Part shown: positions 33,004-35,068 of the stretch, piece by piece
How the letters are laid out: each line of letters opens with the position of its first letter
Position numbering within the stretch: position 1 is the first letter of the stretch
DNA from: Indibacter alkaliphilus LW1
Lineage (GTDB): Bacteria > Bacteroidota > Bacteroidia > Cytophagales > Cyclobacteriaceae
DNA length: 35,068 bases
Assembly (NCBI RefSeq): GCF_000295935.2
Contig: NZ_ALWO02000045.1
Location: 234,376 to 269,443, forward strand
Reading direction: 5' to 3'
Position numbers and translations under genes: made by a program
Notes under the pieces: generated by a model
Seen by the model: the letters and a program-made list of their open reading frames with translations, nothing else
The model's database searches: none
What the model was told of the DNA's origin: nothing

Positions 33004-33232
33004 TAGGAAAATAGGTTTATCAAACTGGAGATTTGATGATGTTTTTCAACAATTCTACCAGTTCTAAGGTTCTCGAGAAAAATGGACACATATCACAGTT
33101 TTCCGCTCCACGGAAAATGGACTTCGAAGATTTGACGGAAATTAAAATATGCTGTTCCATTGCATGTAATATTTATATGGAACGTCTCTACAGTAAAAAA
33201 TAAAGCCATTGGAGTGGACTCTCTTTCTTGCT

Positions 33233-33349
33233 AAACCTGAGGTACGGCCAAGCACCCTAGAAATGAGCAAGCGAGTAGCCCACGCCAATGGCGTGAGCAT
33301 TCTCACTTTTTGTCTCATTTCTATAAGAAAATTGGCCGTTTTCAGGTTT
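33233..33349. repeat. Nested 117-bp imperfect palindrome
   Basis: Four nested stems in order: aaacctga/tcaggttt (8 bp), cggcca/tggccg (6 bp), tagaaatgag/ctcatttcta (10 bp), cacgcc/ggcgtg (6 bp), with a 3-nt loop aat (33287-33289). The unpaired side pieces are 4/3, 7/9 and 13/18 nt. Thirty paired bases in this order do not arise easily by chance. Function unknown. Confidence 0.8.
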
Positions 33350-33442
33350 GAGACGTAAAGTGCGATGCTTATTAATTTTAAATATCGCTGTTGGTTATAC
33401 TTATTATTTACCAACAGTGTAAATCTAATAACAAATTTTTAT

Positions 33443-33460
33443 TCGGACAAGTGTGTCCGA
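33443..33460. promoter_or_regulatory. Palindrome tcggaca-agtg-tgtccga before the HTH gene
   Basis: A perfect 7-bp inverted repeat with a 4-nt spacer, 26 bp upstream of the HTH gene's TTG start and followed by a T8 run. It could be the repressor's own operator or a terminator for upstream transcription. The position before an XRE gene favours an operator. Confidence 0.5.
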
Positions 33461-33486
33461 GATATTTTTTTTAACTACATCCATAT

Positions 33487-33762
33487 TTGGGTGTGGTGCA
33501 ATATAAAAATACTGATTTTGTTAGCCTAATCGCTGCAAGAATCATGGTAATTATGTCAGAAAAAAACATAGAGATACCGGATCTTGCCGATAGGATAGGG
33601 GTAGATGAGCGTCATGTAAGAAGGATTATAAATGGCGAGAGAAATTTTAGTGTGAGTGAGATATATAGATTTTCTATCGGATTAGGAGTCCAGCCAAAAG
33701 AACTTTTTGATTTTGAAATTTCCTTAAAGGATGAATATATTCCTCCTATTAAAAAACCATAA
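33487..33762 (+). CDS. Small XRE-type helix-turn-helix protein
   Basis: 91 residues. The helix-turn-helix covers residues about 15-73: IAARIMVIMSEKNIEIPDLA, DRIGVDERHVRRIINGERNF, SVSEIYRFSIGLGVQPKELF. This is the Cro/C1 fold that binds DNA as a dimer. TTG start at 33487; GTG at 33493 or 33496 are alternatives. A perfect palindrome lies just upstream, and the flanking DNA is gene-poor, as in an accessory island. Confidence 0.82.
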   Translation: MGVVQYKNTDFVSLIAARIMVIMSEKNIEIPDLADRIGVDERHVRRIINGERNFSVSEIYRFSIGLGVQPKELFDFEISLKDEYIPPIKKP

Positions 33763-33958
33763 AAATTATATTTTAATCCTTTAAGTATAAGGATATACCT
33801 TAAGTATTCTCATAGAGATTCATCTTTTCAATGTTTTCAGGTAAATAAATCTTTTACAAGATAATTTAAGATTTGGGATATGGTATGTTTAGGAATTATT
33901 GAATATCATTTATAGCATGCCGACATGGAATGCTATCCGCTATTGTGGAAAGTGATTG

Positions 33959-34228
33959 TTAATTATTCTTCTTCCATAAACTTTTACGCTCCTCTTCTGT
34001 AGGGTTAATAATATCTTTTACTATGGGGTTCACAAAGTAGTTTAAAACACAAGGGACAAAATCTTCTTTTGTGAACTCTCTCCCAAGTCTTTTTTTAAAA
34101 CAGCCTAGGCATAACATACCTTCTCCTACTCCATATTGGTTCCAAAGTTCTTCCGTGACACCATAAAAGTTATCTTTTCCTTTCTTGGTATCGATACCAC
34201 AATATTTACAGGTATAATCCCATTTCAT
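33959..34228 (-). CDS. Small cysteine-rich protein, unknown function
   Basis: 89 residues. Two CxxC pairs, CKYC (residues 7-10) and CLGC (40-43), in an otherwise compact protein suggest a zinc-binding fold. The remaining sequence (LGREFTKEDFVPCVLNYFVN) is of normal composition, in favour of a real gene. I do not recognise the family. It is oriented against the HTH gene and separated from it by about 200 bp of AT-rich DNA. Confidence 0.65.
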   Translation of the reverse strand: MKWDYTCKYCGIDTKKGKDNFYGVTEELWNQYGVGEGMLCLGCFKKRLGREFTKEDFVPCVLNYFVNPIVKDIINPTEEERKSLWKKNN

Positions 34229-34443
34229 AAGTTGAATTGTTTCTGGTTTTCAAAATTATGTGCATCTGGATCCTTTCACGCTAAATCCTAAGACCCAAAC
34301 CCTCAACTTTACTTCTAACAGTAAATTGGGACTTTGGAGGGTGGGATGAATTTTCCCGTACGTACGGGAGGCCAGCGTAGGCCTTCAGCGTGGATAGAGC
34401 CTGTCCCGATTTTTTTCGGGAATTCGAAATTCTTGATTTTTTG

Positions 34444-34491
34444 GCTACTTTTTCATCAAAGCCTGTCCCGAAAATCGGGAGAAAAAGTAGC
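34444..34491. repeat. Nested inverted repeat around an AAAGCCTG palindrome
   Basis: The outer arms gctactttttc and gaaaaagtagc (11 bp, perfect) enclose atcaaagcctg and the inner hairpin tcccga-aaa-tcggga (34466-34480). The outer arms carry T- and A-rich ends, so it may terminate transcription in both directions. Confidence 0.7.
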
Positions 34492-34691
34492 TTTATAAAT
34501 AAATTTCGGTTATAAAATAACAGTAAAAACTGGTTCAAAACAATTAATAAGGACACGCAATCAAGCGTATAATCTTAATTTATTATTTCAATTTTTTTTG
34601 ATTGTCTATCTAATAAGAAACTCTCAATTATTCGACATTTATACTTAAATGCCAATTATTTGGGCAATTTTAAGTCAGTTTATGGTAAAAT

Positions 34692-34707
34692 TACCCTGTA
34701 CAGGGTA
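34692..34707. promoter_or_regulatory. Perfect 16-bp palindrome taccctgtacagggta
   Basis: Flanked by aaaat on the left and tttta on the right, extending the dyad. It lies about 240 bp upstream of the edge ATPase and could be an operator or a short terminator. Confidence 0.4.
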
Positions 34708-34753
34708 TTTTATGGGAGTGGGGAAATGGGTAGGTTTGGTAATTGAGAAATAG

Positions 34754-34808
34754 ACGCCATTATGGCATCTATCACTCCGAATTGGAATGCTACACATCAT
34801 AATGGCGT
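34754..34808. repeat. 11-bp inverted repeat acgccattatg / cataatggcgt
   Basis: The arms at 34754-34764 and 34798-34808 are exact reverse complements separated by 33 bp; the left arm also forms gccat-t-atggc (34756-34766). No gene is in the interval. Confidence 0.65.
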
Positions 34809-34866
34809 AGAGAAACCGTTGTGCCTCATGTAAAAAAAGGAAAGTAAAAACCTGTATTAAGTACTG

Positions 34867-34933
34867 AATTTGCGCAAATTAAGCAAATACAACTCCAATT
34901 CCTTGTTTATTTGACACTTTTCAACGACATTTG
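34867..34933 (+). promoter_or_regulatory. Palindrome and possible Bacteroidota promoter before the edge ATPase
   Basis: aatttgc-gcaaatt (34867-34880) is a perfect 14-bp palindrome. ttg (34903-34905), 20 bp, then gacatttg (34926-34933) resembles the Bacteroidota -33 TTG and -7 TAnnTTTG elements with one mismatch. The ATG at 34949 would leave a very short leader. Confidence 0.35.
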
Positions 34934-34948
34934 CACAAAAACATAGCA

Positions 34949-35068
34949 ATGCTAATCAGATTTAATGTAAGGAATTTCAGGTCAATACGTGATAACGTTG
35001 AGCTTTCATTGACAAAGACAAGTCTGCGTGGTTTAAAGTCCAATACATTCCAGAGCGGAAATAATAAC
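34949..35068 (+). CDS. N-terminus of an AAA family ATPase, cut by the window edge
   Basis: Forty open codons from an ATG: MLIRFNVRNFRSIRDNVELS followed by LTKTSLRGLKSNTFQSGNNN. The opening MxIxFxVxNFRSIxDxVxLSL is the classic first strand of AAA_15/AAA_21-type ATPases (OLD/RloA-like), whose Walker A normally follows within about 20 residues of this point. It runs off the right edge, so the P-loop is not seen. Such ATPases often have an RloB-like or TOPRIM partner downstream and act in phage defence; that is inference. Confidence 0.75.
   Translation, partial: MLIRFNVRNFRSIRDNVELSLTKTSLRGLKSNTFQSGNNN

Larger units (their letters stand above)
32664..33486. other. Structured gene-free region
   Basis: Contains the hairpin 32687-32720, the AAAGCCTG palindrome (ccccgat-t-atcgggg, 32792-32806), a run of three hairpins at 32861-33003, the nested palindrome 33233-33349, and a perfect palindrome before the HTH gene (33443-33460). 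ORFs here, including a 90-codon minus-strand one at 33142-33414 that runs through the nested palindrome, are not credible. Confidence 0.65.
34229..34948. other. Palindrome-rich gene-free region before the edge ATPase
   Basis: No credible gene in 720 bp. It contains tcccgtac-gtacggga (34353-34368), two AAAGCCTG-type palindromes (about 34393-34420 and 34458-34480), an outer inverted repeat around the second (34444-34491), taccctgtacagggta (34692-34707), an 11-bp inverted repeat (34754-34764/34798-34808) and aatttgcgcaaatt (34867-34880). Confidence 0.7.

Noticed and set aside
33233-33349. Integron attC site
   Set aside because: Size and fold are suggestive, but no RYYYAAC/GTTRRRY boxes are seen at the outer ends and no integron integrase or cassette array is visible.
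33142-33414. A 90-codon minus-strand ORF
   Set aside because: It runs through the nested palindrome and the peptide is not protein-like; the palindrome explains the open frame.
34281-34556. A 91-codon minus-strand ORF with a hydrophobic start
   Set aside because: It translates several short palindromes and an intergenic repeat; no homology-like pattern.
1-35068. tRNA, rRNA or a known riboswitch
   Set aside because: No cloverleaf, rRNA segment or recognised riboswitch core was found on either strand by inspection.

Overview
The window looks like a Bacteroidota chromosome, most likely Cytophagales (Cyclobacteriaceae-like). The basis is a SusC/SusD pair with a TlpA-type thioredoxin lipoprotein-style partner, weak Shine-Dalgarno signals with many TTG/GTG starts, a glycosyltransferase-rich AT-rich surface polysaccharide locus, and abundant short intergenic repeats. 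The genus cannot be fixed from sequence reading alone.

Layout. (1) 1-5.3 kb is a patchy front end. It holds a winged-helix/degenerate nucleotidyltransferase regulator (109-615), a DUF4143-type AAA ATPase (985-2202), a DegT/VioA-like sugar aminotransferase (2574-3650), a broken copy of the regulator's 3' end (about 3658-3786), and a small gene plus zeta-like kinase that resembles a toxin-antitoxin pair (4043-4985). These genes are separated by intergenic arrays of exact period 7 and 8. (2) 5.3-23.7 kb is a run of 18 plus-strand genes, mostly overlapping or tightly spaced, for one surface glycan: a NeuD/PglD-like acetyltransferase, an MBOAT O-acyltransferase with an SGNH-like partner, a methyltransferase, a Wzm/Wzt ABC exporter, eleven glycosyltransferases (GT2, GT4 and GT32-like) and a terminal polytopic membrane protein. 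(3) 23.7-24.9 kb is gene-free convergent DNA full of short palindromes and repeats. (4) 24.9-32.7 kb is a minus-strand SusD, SusC and TlpA-like set whose intergenic gaps are filled with mosaic repeats of period 10 and 11. (5) 32.7-35.07 kb is a structured, low-coding region with a small XRE-type HTH gene, a small cysteine-rich protein, many palindromes, and the first 40 codons of an AAA ATPase running off the right edge.

How the genes fit together. The aminotransferase and the NeuD/PglD-like acetyltransferase would together make a 4-acetamido-4,6-dideoxyhexose nucleotide sugar. The glycosyltransferases assemble the glycan, the methyltransferase may cap it, Wzm/Wzt export it, and MBOAT plus SGNH acylate it. 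No initiating phosphoglycosyltransferase, no Wza/Wzc and no CAZyme is visible in the window.

The most unusual signals are non-coding. The first is a fixed-period repeat architecture (7-mers, then 8-mers, then 7-mers) shared between several intergenic regions. The second is a pair of 15-bp GGTTATAACCCTAAA-like sites spaced exactly 42 bp apart in front of two unrelated genes. The third is evidence that a duplicated leader was split by the toxin-antitoxin cassette. The fourth is a nested 117-bp palindrome at 33233-33349.
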